Below are positions 8,581 through 17,939 of a DNA stretch of 64,000 nucleotides, piece by piece; positions within the stretch are counted from its first letter, which is position 1; each line of letters begins with the position of its first letter. The DNA lies in assembly GCA_045106765.1 (NCBI GenBank), contig JBGCFD010000030.1:5747-69746 (forward strand), read 5' to 3'. The notes under the pieces are model-generated. The model did not search any database. It worked only from the letters and a program-made list of their open reading frames with translations, and had not been told where the DNA came from. The DNA comes from CAJQQY01 sp045106765 (lineage in GTDB: Bacteria; Bacteroidota; Bacteroidia; Chitinophagales; Saprospiraceae). A program made the translations under genes and the position numbers.

Positions 8581-11500
8581 TTAATTCATATTTTGAAAAG
8601 CTCTTTTAATATCATTATACATTATTATTTTTTTTGTTTTAATTAAAGTTTTTAAATTTTGTTTTTTAATTAATATTTCCTTATTAATTATTCGATTAAG
8701 TAAAAGGTTTTCACAATACATATTCAATATTTGATCTGAAAATTTAGGGGACTTTTGAAGTAGTTTAATAGCATCATTTTTATTCTTAATTTCATTAATT
8801 TCATTTACTCCTTCTTGCCATTTTGAAGGGTAGCTGAGTAAGGTGAATTTTAAAAAAATGTCGTAAGTGTCAAAGAATGAGTTAGTTATTGTACTGACTA
8901 AACTAAGTGTCTGATTATTAGGTTCTAATTTTAAAATGTTTGTCATTAAATCTAGAATCGTTTCAAGATCATTTTTGTAATTTAGTTTTTCAATAAGGTG
9001 ATTTAAGCTTTGAACGGATGGCTTAAATTGATACTTATTTATCATTTGATTCATGAAAATTATGGCACTCTCAATAGACTTGGATTTCGCAATTCCAATT
9101 TTGTAAAACGTTTCCGAAGGAGTAAAGTCAACATTGAGAATTTTTGAAAAGCGAGATGTCTCTTCAAAAATATCACCTGTACAATATCTCGCAAGAAATG
9201 TATTTAAGGTTTGTAAATTTGGTTTATAATTAAATTTTGATTTTAGGAATTCTAGGAATTCAATTGCATTGTCAACGTCTTTTATTTTTTGGATAATTAC
9301 ATTAAAATTAGGCTCAGGAAAAACAGCATTAAAATCCTCTAGAAGTTCAGAAAGTTGGCTTAATCTTTCGCTTAACCTTTCATTACTACTTCCGATATTT
9401 CTTATCAATTCATTAAATGCTGATGAATCAGGAGTGTATTCATATAATAACATTGATTTTTTTAGAATTGAAAAAGAGTATTCAAAAGAATCTGATGATA
9501 AGAGAAGATGAGAAATGGATTGGTTATCTGGAATTACACCCATTTCGGTAGTAAAATACTCAAATACTTGTTTTACTTTTTTAGTCTGCCCTTTATGTTT
9601 ATATAACAATGAATTTAAGGATTTAGCATTTATTTTTAACTCATTATTCTTTTTAAACAATAAAAGATTTGTTTTAAATTCATCTAAATTATTAGAGACA
9701 AAAGCAATTCTGTTTACTAAATAAGTTGTTAATTCAATCTCTTGTCTTTCTTTTAAATGATTATGAACAAATATCAATTCAGAAGTAGAATTAGTTTTTG
9801 AAAATAGCGTCCGAATATTTTTATCATTTATTTTTGTAGAAATTTTATTAAGGAATGCTATAACAACTTGAAGCGTTTGAAATTCATTTACTTTATTTAA
9901 TAAGTGACTAATTAGAATATTAATTTCTTTGTTGTTATTTACTTCAATCAAATTTCCAGTTGTTAACTGAATCATTTTAATTAAATTATCATCACTATCT
10001 ATTTTTTCAGCAATTAATGAAAAAGTGCTTAGAATAGGTGTGAAATTATACTTTTCTAATCTATTGTAAACCTTTAATGCCGCATCAAAATTATAGGACT
10101 TATCAATAAGTGCATGAAAGGAATCTAAATTTGGCTTTATTCCATTTTTGACCATTTCATTAAAAATTGAATTAGCTTGTTCGACATCATTGCTTTTAGA
10201 TATCAAATCGTTATAATTAGTTGTCTTTACATAAAAACCTAGCTCTTTTCTCTCTTCATAGTTATAAATATTCTTAATATCATAGATGATTTTCATTGGA
10301 TCATAGCGCACAATCTTTTCCAAATAAACTTCTTCAACTTTAATTTGATCCATTGGAATTTCAATAAAATTTAAATTATAAATATCACTTTCTAATCTTT
10401 GAATGGATTCTTGGTAATTTTGAAAGAATGAAGTTATTTTTTCTCTTTGGAGTTCTGCAACTACTCCTTGTAATTGTTGTTCCAACACAGAAGAGATTTT
10501 TTTATGAGGAGATGCAAGACTACCTATATTAAGCCTTAAGCAATAATCACTTACTTTTTCTTGAAGGTAAGAAGATTTAGATTCAAAATTTGATGAATAA
10601 TATAAAGCTTTTAAGGACTTAAGAATGCTAATTGAAAGTCTGTCGATAGGATCTTTAGAGTTCTCTAATTCATAATATCTTTCACGCATTTTTACAATAG
10701 GAAGAAAAATAGATCCAATATTCCCATCAATTTCGACATTTTCTTCTATGTTATTATCAGTTATTATTTTATTACTTACTTGTTTTGAAACCTTATTTAG
10801 GTGGATTACTTTAAATTGTTCTCTTAGATTCCCTTTTATCTTTTTATGAAGAAATCTATACTCAGGCCCTGTTCTGCAAGTTGCAATAATTGAAACACCT
10901 TTTTGCAATAAAAATTTCAATAATTTATTTACCTTTTTTGATTTTCTGTAAAAATCATCAATATCGTCAAAAAAGGCGTAGTATTTTTTATTAGAATGAA
11001 ACTGAAAGTAGGGTAATTTAACTTCAGACCTAAGGCGAGGGAATAATATTTCGACATCTCTTTTTTCTGACTTCAGTTTGATGAATCCTTCCAGGACTGA
11101 TCGCGTTTTTCCAGAGAGAGAGTTTCCAATTAGGATTAAATTTTTTTCTGTTTTTAAATAATTATAAATGTATTCATCTGTTTCTCTTTCGAAGTAGTAT
11201 TTTCTATAGGAACTAATTCTTAAGTCTAATATATCACTTGGTTCTAAATCATAAATATTTCTTGATTTTGAAATATTTCTCCAACCTTCTATAAAATTTA
11301 ACTTTTCTAAAGATTCTTCATTTCTTACTTCATTATCATGGTTAACTAATAAATTTAGTATGACTTCTGCCGTTTTCATATTTTCAATATTGAAGTCTGA
11401 GTAACTAATAATTCCTTTGTTAACACTTTTTTTCAACTGATTTACTTTACTAGATAATAGTATAAGATTTTTATGTTCTTCCGATGTAATTTTAGGTGAA

Positions 11501-11604
11501 TTTAAATAGAGAGAGATTGCTTTTTCAATTTCACCACCAGAAATTAATTGTGTTATTCTACTTTTCCAGTTACCTTCCCTATTCAATAAATCTAAATCCT
11601 TCAT
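8581..11604 (-). CDS. EAD11-like / STAND-like P-loop NTPase / PPR-like repeat protein
   Basis: The 1007-residue cytoplasmic protein has three parts. Residues 14-88 are an EAD11-like helical domain (LISGGEIEKAISLYL..., LILLSSKVNQLK..., GIISYSDFNIE). Residues 130-450 form a P-loop NTPase with Walker A GNSLSGKT (160-167), Walker B YYAFFDDIDDF (208-218) and a sensor-like ATCRTGPEYR (241-250). Residues 461-905 are an alpha-solenoid of pentatricopeptide-like repeats. Their xPxxxSFxxLI turn recurs with its proline at 491, 523, 692, 725, 765, 795, 829, 862 and 895, mostly 30-34 apart; the 523-692 gap fits about five worn repeats. EAD domains recruit partners in NTP-dependent conflict or signalling systems, and PPRs in other organisms bind single-stranded RNA. 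Sensing of a foreign transcript is therefore conceivable but is inference. The gene is lysine-rich, AT-rich and flanked by 338 and 556 bp without genes. Confidence 0.8.
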   Translation of the reverse strand: MKDLDLLNREGNWKSRITQLISGGEIEKAISLYLNSPKITSEEHKNLILLSSKVNQLKKSVNKGIISYSDFNIENMKTAEVILNLLVNHDNEVRNEESLEKLNFIEGWRNISKSRNIYDLEPSDILDLRISSYRKYYFERETDEYIYNYLKTEKNLILIGNSLSGKTRSVLEGFIKLKSEKRDVEILFPRLRSEVKLPYFQFHSNKKYYAFFDDIDDFYRKSKKVNKLLKFLLQKGVSIIATCRTGPEYRFLHKKIKGNLREQFKVIHLNKVSKQVSNKIITDNNIEENVEIDGNIGSIFLPIVKMRERYYELENSKDPIDRLSISILKSLKALYYSSNFESKSSYLQEKVSDYCLRLNIGSLASPHKKISSVLEQQLQGVVAELQREKITSFFQNYQESIQRLESDIYNLNFIEIPMDQIKVEEVYLEKIVRYDPMKIIYDIKNIYNYEERKELGFYVKTTNYNDLISKSNDVEQANSIFNEMVKNGIKPNLDSFHALIDKSYNFDAALKVYNRLEKYNFTPILSTFSLIAEKIDSDDNLIKMIQLTTGNLIEVNNNKEINILISHLLNKVNEFQTLQVVIAFLNKISTKINDKNIRTLFSKTNSTSELIFVHNHLKERQEIELTTYLVNRIAFVSNNLDEFKTNLLLFKKNNELKINAKSLNSLLYKHKGQTKKVKQVFEYFTTEMGVIPDNQSISHLLLSSDSFEYSFSILKKSMLLYEYTPDSSAFNELIRNIGSSNERLSERLSQLSELLEDFNAVFPEPNFNVIIQKIKDVDNAIEFLEFLKSKFNYKPNLQTLNTFLARYCTGDIFEETSRFSKILNVDFTPSETFYKIGIAKSKSIESAIIFMNQMINKYQFKPSVQSLNHLIEKLNYKNDLETILDLMTNILKLEPNNQTLSLVSTITNSFFDTYDIFLKFTLLSYPSKWQEGVNEINEIKNKNDAIKLLQKSPKFSDQILNMYCENLLLNRIINKEILIKKQNLKTLIKTKKIIMYNDIKRAFQNMN

Positions 11605-12160
11605 AGTTTGTTGTTCATCTATTTTTATTTGCTCATATTAACTTTTAAATATATTATTTTGTTAGTCTCTTGTATTTGATCATTATTTCAACATCAAAAC
11701 TCTAATAAATAACTCACACTCAAGTTAGAATTATTATCTTTAAAATTTAGTATAATAATGATTATGAAAAAATGTTTGTTTAAGTTGTCTGACTTTTGTC
11801 TCTAATTTTTTTTGAACATAACGTCAGTTTGTGAAAAACCTCCCATCGTTCTTTTTATCAATCTAAATATACGTCAAAAGTTTTTTATCTCAATTCTAAT
11901 CTAATCTATTTTTTGAGAAATGTAAATGTGTTGTTAAAACCTAAAAAATTAAATATGGTATAACGACTTAAAATAGCTGAGGAAAAGGTGTTGAGAAGTG
12001 ATACTCTACATATTTGATTATTTATTTTTTCATATTAAATGAATCTATGGTGGCTAAAGAATAATTTCCAAACGCTTTTTGTACAAAAAAAAATGCCTGA
12101 CTATTTTTACAGTCAGGCATTTTTATATCTTTTTTTTACAAGAACTTAGTATTAACAATA
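11605..12160. other. Intergenic region, 556 bp
   Basis: It separates two minus-strand genes. It contains the upstream region of the EAD11-like NTPase gene, where I find no TAnnTTTG box, and at its right end the terminator of the small Cys-rich lipoprotein. No ORF or RNA gene is supported. Confidence 0.5.
12089..12124 (-). terminator. Rho-independent terminator of the Cys-rich lipoprotein gene
   Basis: A perfect 14-bp inverted repeat (12089-12102 with 12111-12124, core ATGCCTGACT) has an 8-base loop. The A-run on the left gives a U-tract on the minus-strand transcript. It lies 37 bases beyond the stop. Confidence 0.88.
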
Positions 12161-12580
12161 CTAAAGACGTGAAGGAAGAGAACTAACTGAACAAGGTGGA
12201 CTTTGAGGTGAAGCATACATTAGAGCATATGCAATATTGCCTTCAATACAACAAGCTACACAATTCCAGACTTCTTCACAACTGTCATTTGCCATTTGTT
12301 GAAGTATAGCACCCATCGCAGGAATAGCTGTGCTGCAATCTTCATACGGGCATAGAGATGTAGATCCTCCAATTCCCAATTCAGGAACATCTCTATTTTC
12401 GACTAAATCATGATAATGAATACCTGTTGTTCTAACTTGGTATTCTTCATGATACTCAATAGTAATGGTGTCTTGTTGATTTAGAACCTCATTGGTTACT
12501 TCATTTTCACAAGAATTGAGGCTAATTAGTAAAACAGACGCTAATAGTAAACGCAAAGAATAGTTAATGATGTTTTTCAT
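12161..12580 (-). CDS. Small Cys-rich lipoprotein, unknown function
   Basis: The 139-residue protein has a lipoprotein signal peptide (lipobox ISLNSC, Cys24) and a short mature part. The mature part is acidic at first, then Cys-rich: LCPYEDC, DSCEEVWNCVACC and PPCS. At least eight mature cysteines in a secreted protein suggest disulfide cross-links or metal binding. I do not recognise the family. The gene is a single transcription unit with a clear terminator, in a gene-poor accessory-looking region beside the EAD11-like NTPase. No promoter box matches well; the best is TACATTCA on the minus strand about 55 bases upstream. Confidence 0.7.
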   Translation of the reverse strand: MKNIINYSLRLLLASVLLISLNSCENEVTNEVLNQQDTITIEYHEEYQVRTTGIHYHDLVENRDVPELGIGGSTSLCPYEDCSTAIPAMGAILQQMANDSCEEVWNCVACCIEGNIAYALMYASPQSPPCSVSSLPSRL

Positions 12581-13256
12581 GATTTATTTTTTTTATTAAT
12601 TAAATAAAATTGACTATTACAGTCATGATTTTGAATGTAGTATACAGGGTTTTGTATTTATTTTTAGAATTTTTGGAATTGCAAATGGTTAAATTGTTTT
12701 GATTAATTTCACCATGTGTTTATATTCTTTTATTCAACTCAACAATACATTTTTAAGCAACTAAAAAATACAATTATATCTTTTCTTGTTTGTAATAAGA
12801 TAGTGCTAAGATAGGAGCGAAGGAACATTGGAGAATGCCAGAAAGACTGATTTTTTTTGATTTGTTTTTTACTTTTTCTAATAATGCGAATAATGGATTA
12901 AAATAAAATCCTCTCAATCCAAATATTTGTAGTTGACTAAAATCCACAAAATGATGAATGACTGGGAAGAACTCTTGATCGAAATATATTTATTAAATTC
13001 AAAATGGTAGGCATTAAAATTTACAGATGAAGAAGCTTTAACAGTTTTTTCTTGTTCTAAAAATGTGACGTAGAGAAAATGGGGTCACTACCAAATTATG
13101 AGCCATGCTTTTAGCTTAACTTTATGGAATTGATACTGAGGTGTTTGTAGTGGAAGTCGGTTTTTGTATAGGTACTTTAGACCTCTTTGTAATTATCTTT
13201 TTTGATAGAATACTTTTTTCTTTTGCTTGTGTGTAACTTGGTAAGATATATAAAGC
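12581..13256. other. Gene-poor region, 676 bp, downstream of mutA
   Basis: There is no intact ORF. The centre (about 12951-13190) reads like broken coding sequence and is listed separately. The rest is AT-rich with no RNA gene or hairpin terminator seen, although two minus-strand genes flank it. Confidence 0.5.
12951..13190 (+). pseudogene. Possible degraded transposase fragment
   Basis: Frame 12951 reads MMNDWEELLIEIYLLNSKW, one stop, then ALKFTDEEALTVF. In another frame at about 13080 it reads SLPNYEPCF. These phrases, in this order, recall the N-terminal region of some DDE transposases (a 'sDEEalTIyL...' segment, then '...lPsYeaF...'). Several stops and frame changes break the sequence and no terminal inverted repeats are visible. 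The call rests on remembered family style and is weak. Confidence 0.25.
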
Positions 13257-14378
13257 CTAACCATTCCGAAATTCTCCCCATACCGCCTCCGCCAAATCAT
13301 CCGTCAATTTTTCTAAATAATAACTCCCTGCTGCAGGATCTTGTACTTTATCCATGTAACTTTCTAGCTGCATCAAATGCTGAGTATTGAGTGCAATTCT
13401 TTGTGCATTCAAGGTTCCTTTTTTATTTTTAAAATTATCAGATGGATAAATGTATAATCGATTGGTTCCTCCAATTACAGCTGACATGGCTTGGGAGGTT
13501 GCTTTTATTTTATTATAATTTTCGTCGTCAGTTTGAGTGGTAGTAGTTAAATGTGTTTCTATTGTTATGTTGGGTTTTAAAGTTCCTTTCCAACTTTTGA
13601 CGACTAAGTTCCAAAGGATTCTTAAAGCTCTGATTTTTGCAATATTTAGAAAATAAGAATCGTCGAGTTGAATGGAAAATTGAATATTGGAAATTAGATT
13701 TTTTAATTCTAAATCTTTGTCATTCCATTTTTCCAAATAAGCATTTGCTTTGGAAATCGTTTGCACCAATTCTTTTACGATGTTTTCTTGACCTTGATAA
13801 AAGTGACGTGCGTTTATTGTTATAAAATTAGCTAAAGGAAGTTGTTTTGAAAAATCTTGGATGGTTGGATAATCCGCAGGTGGAATAGTTATGCCATCTT
13901 TAAATTGGAAAGAAGCAGTTACTTTTTTTAGATTTAAATTTTTGTCTTTTAAAATAGAAAGGAAATTTTGTACAACACCTTTCCATGTTTTTTTAGGAAA
14001 AATAAAATTAGTCGAAATCCATTCATGATTGATTCCTGAGAGTAAAGTTTGTAACTCTTTTTTATTAGGGTTCTTTAAAAACTCGAAGCAAATAGCATTA
14101 GCTCCTTTTTCCAAAAGAAAGAGCGCTTCCTTGTTGGCTGTTTTTATATTAGTCACAATTATCAGAACTCCTTTTTCCCAATCATTAGAATTTCTATTTT
14201 CCAAAAGTGGTTTGGGTAACTCTTCCAAATCATCTGAATGAGCAAAAGGAGTGACCACCAAATCTTCGTTGATTTGCCAGTTTAAATTTTCGATTGGTTT
14301 TCCTTTTAGATCCTTTTCAACTTTCGCCAACCAATCTTTTTTCGATGATTTTTTAAAATCCTTATAGAATGATTTCAT
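13257..14378 (-). CDS. mutA: Methylmalonyl-CoA mutase small (beta) subunit
   Basis: This is the non-catalytic partner in the B12-dependent interconversion of methylmalonyl-CoA and succinyl-CoA. The start at 14378 (MKSFYKDF...) is preferred to an in-frame ATG at 14414, because family N-termini begin just before the SSKKDWLAKVEKDLKGK segment. That gives 373 residues. The protein has the mutase TIM-barrel features (WQINEDLVVTPF near 40; the C-terminal DPAAGSYYLEKLTDDLAEAVW helix) and no cobalamin-binding domain, as expected for this subunit. It is shorter than many MutA proteins. Unusually, the large subunit mutB is not beside it; 676 bp of apparently non-coding DNA follow its stop. Confidence 0.88.
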   Translation of the reverse strand: MKSFYKDFKKSSKKDWLAKVEKDLKGKPIENLNWQINEDLVVTPFAHSDDLEELPKPLLENRNSNDWEKGVLIIVTNIKTANKEALFLLEKGANAICFEFLKNPNKKELQTLLSGINHEWISTNFIFPKKTWKGVVQNFLSILKDKNLNLKKVTASFQFKDGITIPPADYPTIQDFSKQLPLANFITINARHFYQGQENIVKELVQTISKANAYLEKWNDKDLELKNLISNIQFSIQLDDSYFLNIAKIRALRILWNLVVKSWKGTLKPNITIETHLTTTTQTDDENYNKIKATSQAMSAVIGGTNRLYIYPSDNFKNKKGTLNAQRIALNTQHLMQLESYMDKVQDPAAGSYYLEKLTDDLAEAVWGEFRNG

Positions 14379-14613
14379 TAAATTTATTTTCAAGATTTGT
14401 GAAAATTCACTCAAAGATATTCAAACAAAACTAAGGCACAAAACCTGTTTTCTTTTTTCTTAGCTGTAAGATTATTAGACGTTTTACGTTTTCTCCCCAA
14501 AGAAAGTCATTGGGTCATAAATTGAACTTGAGAAGGTTTTTTTGATAAAATGTTGGGAATTGGAAAAGATTTAGATAATTTCCGTTTCTTTTAAAAACGA
14601 AAAAACAAAACGT

Positions 14614-16503
14614 ATGCAACTATCAACTTTAGATTGGTCAATTGTCGGTATTTATTTCCTCATTGTTCTTGCCGTAGGTTTATATTTTTCCAAAAAATCA
14701 AGTTCGAGTTTAAATGAATTTTTCCTTTCTGGAAGAAATATGCCTTGGTGGTTATTAGGAATTTCGATGGTTGCGACGACCTTTTCTTCTGATACACCAA
14801 ATTTAGTTGCGGGATTAGTTCGTGAAAATGGAGTGTCTGGAAATTGGGGTTGGTGGGCTTTTTTGGTAACAGGAATGTTGACGGTTTTCGTTTATGCAAA
14901 ATTGTGGAGAAGATCCGAAGTTTTGACAGATATTGAGTTTTATGAATTAAGATATAGTGGAAATGCAGCGGCATTTTTAAGAGGATTTAGAGCCTTGTAT
15001 TTAGGACTGATTTTTAATGTTTTGGTGATGGGAACGGTTTCATTGGCAGCGATTAAGTTTGGTGAAATTGTTCTGGGAATGGAAGGTTGGAAAACGCTTT
15101 TGATTGCAGGAACGGTGACGGTTGCTTATTCCACTTTGGGAGGATTGAAGGCGGTGATTATTACTGATTTTGTGCAATTTACTTTGGCGATGATTGGTTC
15201 GATTTGGGCTGCAATTTATATTGTGAATTTACCAGAAGTTGGTGGTTTGGAAGCTTTGTTGACGCATGAAAATGTTGCTCCCAAATTGTCTTTGTTGCCA
15301 GATATGTCAAATCCTGATATTTGGGTACCCGTTTTGTTAGTTCCTTTGGCGGTGCAATGGTGGGCATCATATTATCCAGGTTCGGAACCTGGTGGTGGTG
15401 GATATATTGCGCAACGAATGTTCTCAGCAAAGGATGAAAAAAATGCGATTGGAGCGACCTTACTTTATAATGTAGCGCATTATGCTTTGCGACCATTTCC
15501 ATGGATTTTGATTGCTTTGGCATCATTGGTAATCTTTCCAGAATTGAGTGATATTTCTTCTGTTTTCCCAACCTTATCGGCTGACAAAGTTGGACATGAT
15601 ATTTCATATCCAGCGATGTTGACGAAGTTACCTTCGGGACTTTTAGGATTGGTGGCGGCAAGTTTGATTGCAGCATTTATGTCGACGATGAGTACGCAAA
15701 TGAATTTGGGAGCATCTTATTTGGTCAATGATTTTTATAAAAGATTTATCAAACCTGAGGCAAATCAAAAAGAATTAATTAATGTAGCCAAAGGATTTAC
15801 GGTGATTAGTGCAATCTTGGGAATGGGATTAGGTTTGATGTTGACAGATGCGACTCAGGCGTTTAATTTACTTTTATTGTTAGGAGCGGGGACAGGAGCG
15901 ATTTATATTTTGCGATGGTTTTGGTGGCGGATAAATGCGATGACGGAGATTGTTGCAATGGTGGCTTCGTTGATTATTGCAGGGTATTTTACTTTTGGAC
16001 ATGATGCATTAATTTATTCAATGAATGGAATTGATCCAGAAACTATAAATAAAGCTACAGGCTTTACTTCAGATGGAATTAATACTGCTGAATTGTTTTT
16101 GATGTTAGGTTGGAAAAAAATGGTAGTTGGTGCAATTCTGACAACAATTACTTGGGTGATTGCTGCTTTTGTAACTGAGCCAACTGACGAAGAAACGCTT
16201 CGTAATTTTTATAAAAAAATTAGACCAAGCGGAAGTGGTTGGGATCATGTCATTCAAAAAGCGAAGGCTGATGGTGTTGATATTAGAAAAGAAAAAAGTC
16301 AATTGCCTTTGGAATTATTATGTTGGATAGTAGGATGTATTTCAGTTTACTCAGCATTGTTTGCGACAGGTAATTGGATTTATGGAAATACTTCAACTGC
16401 TTCGATTTTGACCGTAATTGCAATTGCTGGAGGAGCATTTTTATTTAAGGCATGGGGAAGTTTGCAGACAGATACAATGAACCATTTGATGGATAAAAAA
16501 TAA
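14614..16503 (+). CDS. Sodium:solute symporter family protein
   Basis: The 629-residue inner-membrane protein belongs to the SSS family, which couples Na+ entry to uptake of sugars, amino acids or similar solutes. It has about 14 predicted hydrophobic helices. The N-terminal helix WSIVGIYFLIVLAVGLYFS is followed by the hallmark SLNEFFLSGRNMPWWLLGISMVATTFSSDTP. The later GPI-type stretch is replaced by FMSTMSTQMNLGASYLVND near residue 370, another family signature. The substrate cannot be told from sequence. The gene is divergent from mutA with 235 bases between starts, and a hairpin at 16519-16576 follows it. Confidence 0.92.
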   Translation: MQLSTLDWSIVGIYFLIVLAVGLYFSKKSSSSLNEFFLSGRNMPWWLLGISMVATTFSSDTPNLVAGLVRENGVSGNWGWWAFLVTGMLTVFVYAKLWRRSEVLTDIEFYELRYSGNAAAFLRGFRALYLGLIFNVLVMGTVSLAAIKFGEIVLGMEGWKTLLIAGTVTVAYSTLGGLKAVIITDFVQFTLAMIGSIWAAIYIVNLPEVGGLEALLTHENVAPKLSLLPDMSNPDIWVPVLLVPLAVQWWASYYPGSEPGGGGYIAQRMFSAKDEKNAIGATLLYNVAHYALRPFPWILIALASLVIFPELSDISSVFPTLSADKVGHDISYPAMLTKLPSGLLGLVAASLIAAFMSTMSTQMNLGASYLVNDFYKRFIKPEANQKELINVAKGFTVISAILGMGLGLMLTDATQAFNLLLLLGAGTGAIYILRWFWWRINAMTEIVAMVASLIIAGYFTFGHDALIYSMNGIDPETINKATGFTSDGINTAELFLMLGWKKMVVGAILTTITWVIAAFVTEPTDEETLRNFYKKIRPSGSGWDHVIQKAKADGVDIRKEKSQLPLELLCWIVGCISVYSALFATGNWIYGNTSTASILTVIAIAGGAFLFKAWGSLQTDTMNHLMDKK

Positions 16504-16518
16504 AACTATAATAGATTT

Positions 16519-16576
16519 TTTTTTCACCACATAGGAAGCATGAATTTTTACTTATGTGTTTTATCTGGTGAAAAAA
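16519..16576 (+). terminator. Hairpin after the symporter gene, related to the dispersed repeat
   Basis: Arms TTTTTTCACCA (16519-16529) and TGGTGAAAAAA (16566-16576) enclose a weaker CACATA/TATGTG stem. The TTTTTTCACCA-CATAGG lead is shared with the large repeats at 50115 and 55406, so it is probably a decayed member of the same family now serving as a terminator. Confidence 0.5.
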
Positions 16577-16638
16577 ACTTTTGGATTTAATTTTTCATAT
16601 TTCGAAGTAACTTTTTTTTTGCACAAAAACTAATTAAC

Positions 16639-17232
16639 ATGAATTTTAAATGGATTATGGGATTGATTTTTTTGATGGGATGCACTAGCTCAAAAAATAT
16701 GGTCGATCAAAAAATAAAAAAAGATTTATCTATTGAACTAGTTTCTTATACCCAAAAGAAGGATTATTTCGATTTTAATTTTGCAATAAAGAATAATACA
16801 AATCGACCCGTCACGATTCTAAAACACAAAGGAATAAAAGAACGAGATAAAAATGATGTGGTACTTGCTTCTGCATTTTATAATCTCGAATTTTTGCCTT
16901 ATGAAGTAATGTGTGAGGAAGAAGTCTCTTTTATGGATCAAGAAATAGAAAGTGAGAAAGTATTTAAAACTTCTTCTGATTTCGTTACGATTGAATCAAA
17001 GAAGAAGTATGTTTTTAATTTAAAATCTGAGGATTATTTGCTTGGAATTTGTGATAAGAATGTATCTCAATTTAATTTGGTTGTGAAATATGATCCTAAA
17101 AAGCAATACTTTCAAAAGGAGTTTTTTGATCAGAGATATAAATATGTTAAGGAGGCAGAACCATATTTTAATGAATTAGAAAAGACGCATCAATTCATGA
17201 TTATATCGGATACTATTTTAGTAAAGCTTTAA
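16639..17232 (+). CDS. Lipoprotein of unknown function
   Basis: The 197-residue lipoprotein has a short signal peptide with lipobox (Cys15, FLMGC). The mature part is beta-rich, with the phrase FDFNFAIKNNTNRPVTILKHKGI that is typical of immunoglobulin-like folds in which a protein compares ideal and observed polypeptide strands. I do not recognise a named family. It lies 57 bases before the DUF2490 gene on the same strand, and the two may share a transcript. Confidence 0.7.
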   Translation: MNFKWIMGLIFLMGCTSSKNMVDQKIKKDLSIELVSYTQKKDYFDFNFAIKNNTNRPVTILKHKGIKERDKNDVVLASAFYNLEFLPYEVMCEEEVSFMDQEIESEKVFKTSSDFVTIESKKKYVFNLKSEDYLLGICDKNVSQFNLVVKYDPKKQYFQKEFFDQRYKYVKEAEPYFNELEKTHQFMIISDTILVKL

Positions 17233-17289
17233 ATAATTTTAAAGTTTTATATAACTCCCTCTTTAAATTACGCTAGATTTTTTTTTGAT

Positions 17290-17937
17290 ATGAAAGTTAG
17301 ATTGTTACTTATAGTTTTCTTTTTTTTGATGTTATTTACAAATCAGATTAATGCACAATTGGATTGGGTTTCTTGGTCTTCTGTTCAATTGAATTATAAA
17401 GCAGGTGAAAAATTTACCGTAAAATTAAAACCCATCTGGCGGCAGAAAAATGATCTAGCAGATTATGATAATACTTCGATAGATTTGATTTTATCTTACA
17501 AAATAAATAATCAATGGTCGGTGGATGTAAATAATCGTCATTGGTTTCTTCCAGAAGATGGTGATGATAGAGAATTTTGGTTTTTTGATTTGAATCATAA
17601 AATTCCGTTGTCTTCCAAATTCGTTTTTTCCAATAAGTTGAGGTACCATTTAGGAGTAGATTGGAATCGAGAGGATACTGATTTTTTGAGATGGTTGTCT
17701 AAGATTTCTTGGAAAACTGGAAAGAAAATAAATCCATTTATTGGTTGGGATTTTTTTTATCGATTTCCATATGATAATGTTTTGGCAAGGTTAAGGTATA
17801 AGATTGGCGCTGCGGCAAGTTTGTCAAATAGAACAAAACTGACTGTGGAATATTGGCGGCAATTTAGTTTGACTGATAAATTTAATGAGCCTGAGGGGAA
17901 TTTTTTGGTGGTGAATCTTGCTTATAATTTAAATTGA
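17290..17937 (+). CDS. DUF2490-like outer-membrane beta-barrel protein
   Basis: The 215-residue exported protein has a signal peptide ending about ...NQINAQ. Amphipathic beta-strands rich in Trp, Tyr and Arg follow (WSSVQLNYKAGEKFTVKLKP, NNRHWFLP, LRYHLGVDWNRED), and the last strand (FLVVNLAYNLN) suits barrel insertion. Length and pattern match DUF2490, a group of small outer-membrane barrels of unknown role. It is convergent with the next gene, with only two bases between the stops. Confidence 0.75.
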   Translation: MKVRLLLIVFFFLMLFTNQINAQLDWVSWSSVQLNYKAGEKFTVKLKPIWRQKNDLADYDNTSIDLILSYKINNQWSVDVNNRHWFLPEDGDDREFWFFDLNHKIPLSSKFVFSNKLRYHLGVDWNREDTDFLRWLSKISWKTGKKINPFIGWDFFYRFPYDNVLARLRYKIGAAASLSNRTKLTVEYWRQFSLTDKFNEPEGNFLVVNLAYNLN

Positions 17938-17939
17938 TT

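Noticed and set aside
15179..15676. 165-codon minus-strand frame inside the symporter gene
   Set aside because: It is antisense to a strongly conserved membrane protein, is rich in His, Gln and Pro, and shows no domain.
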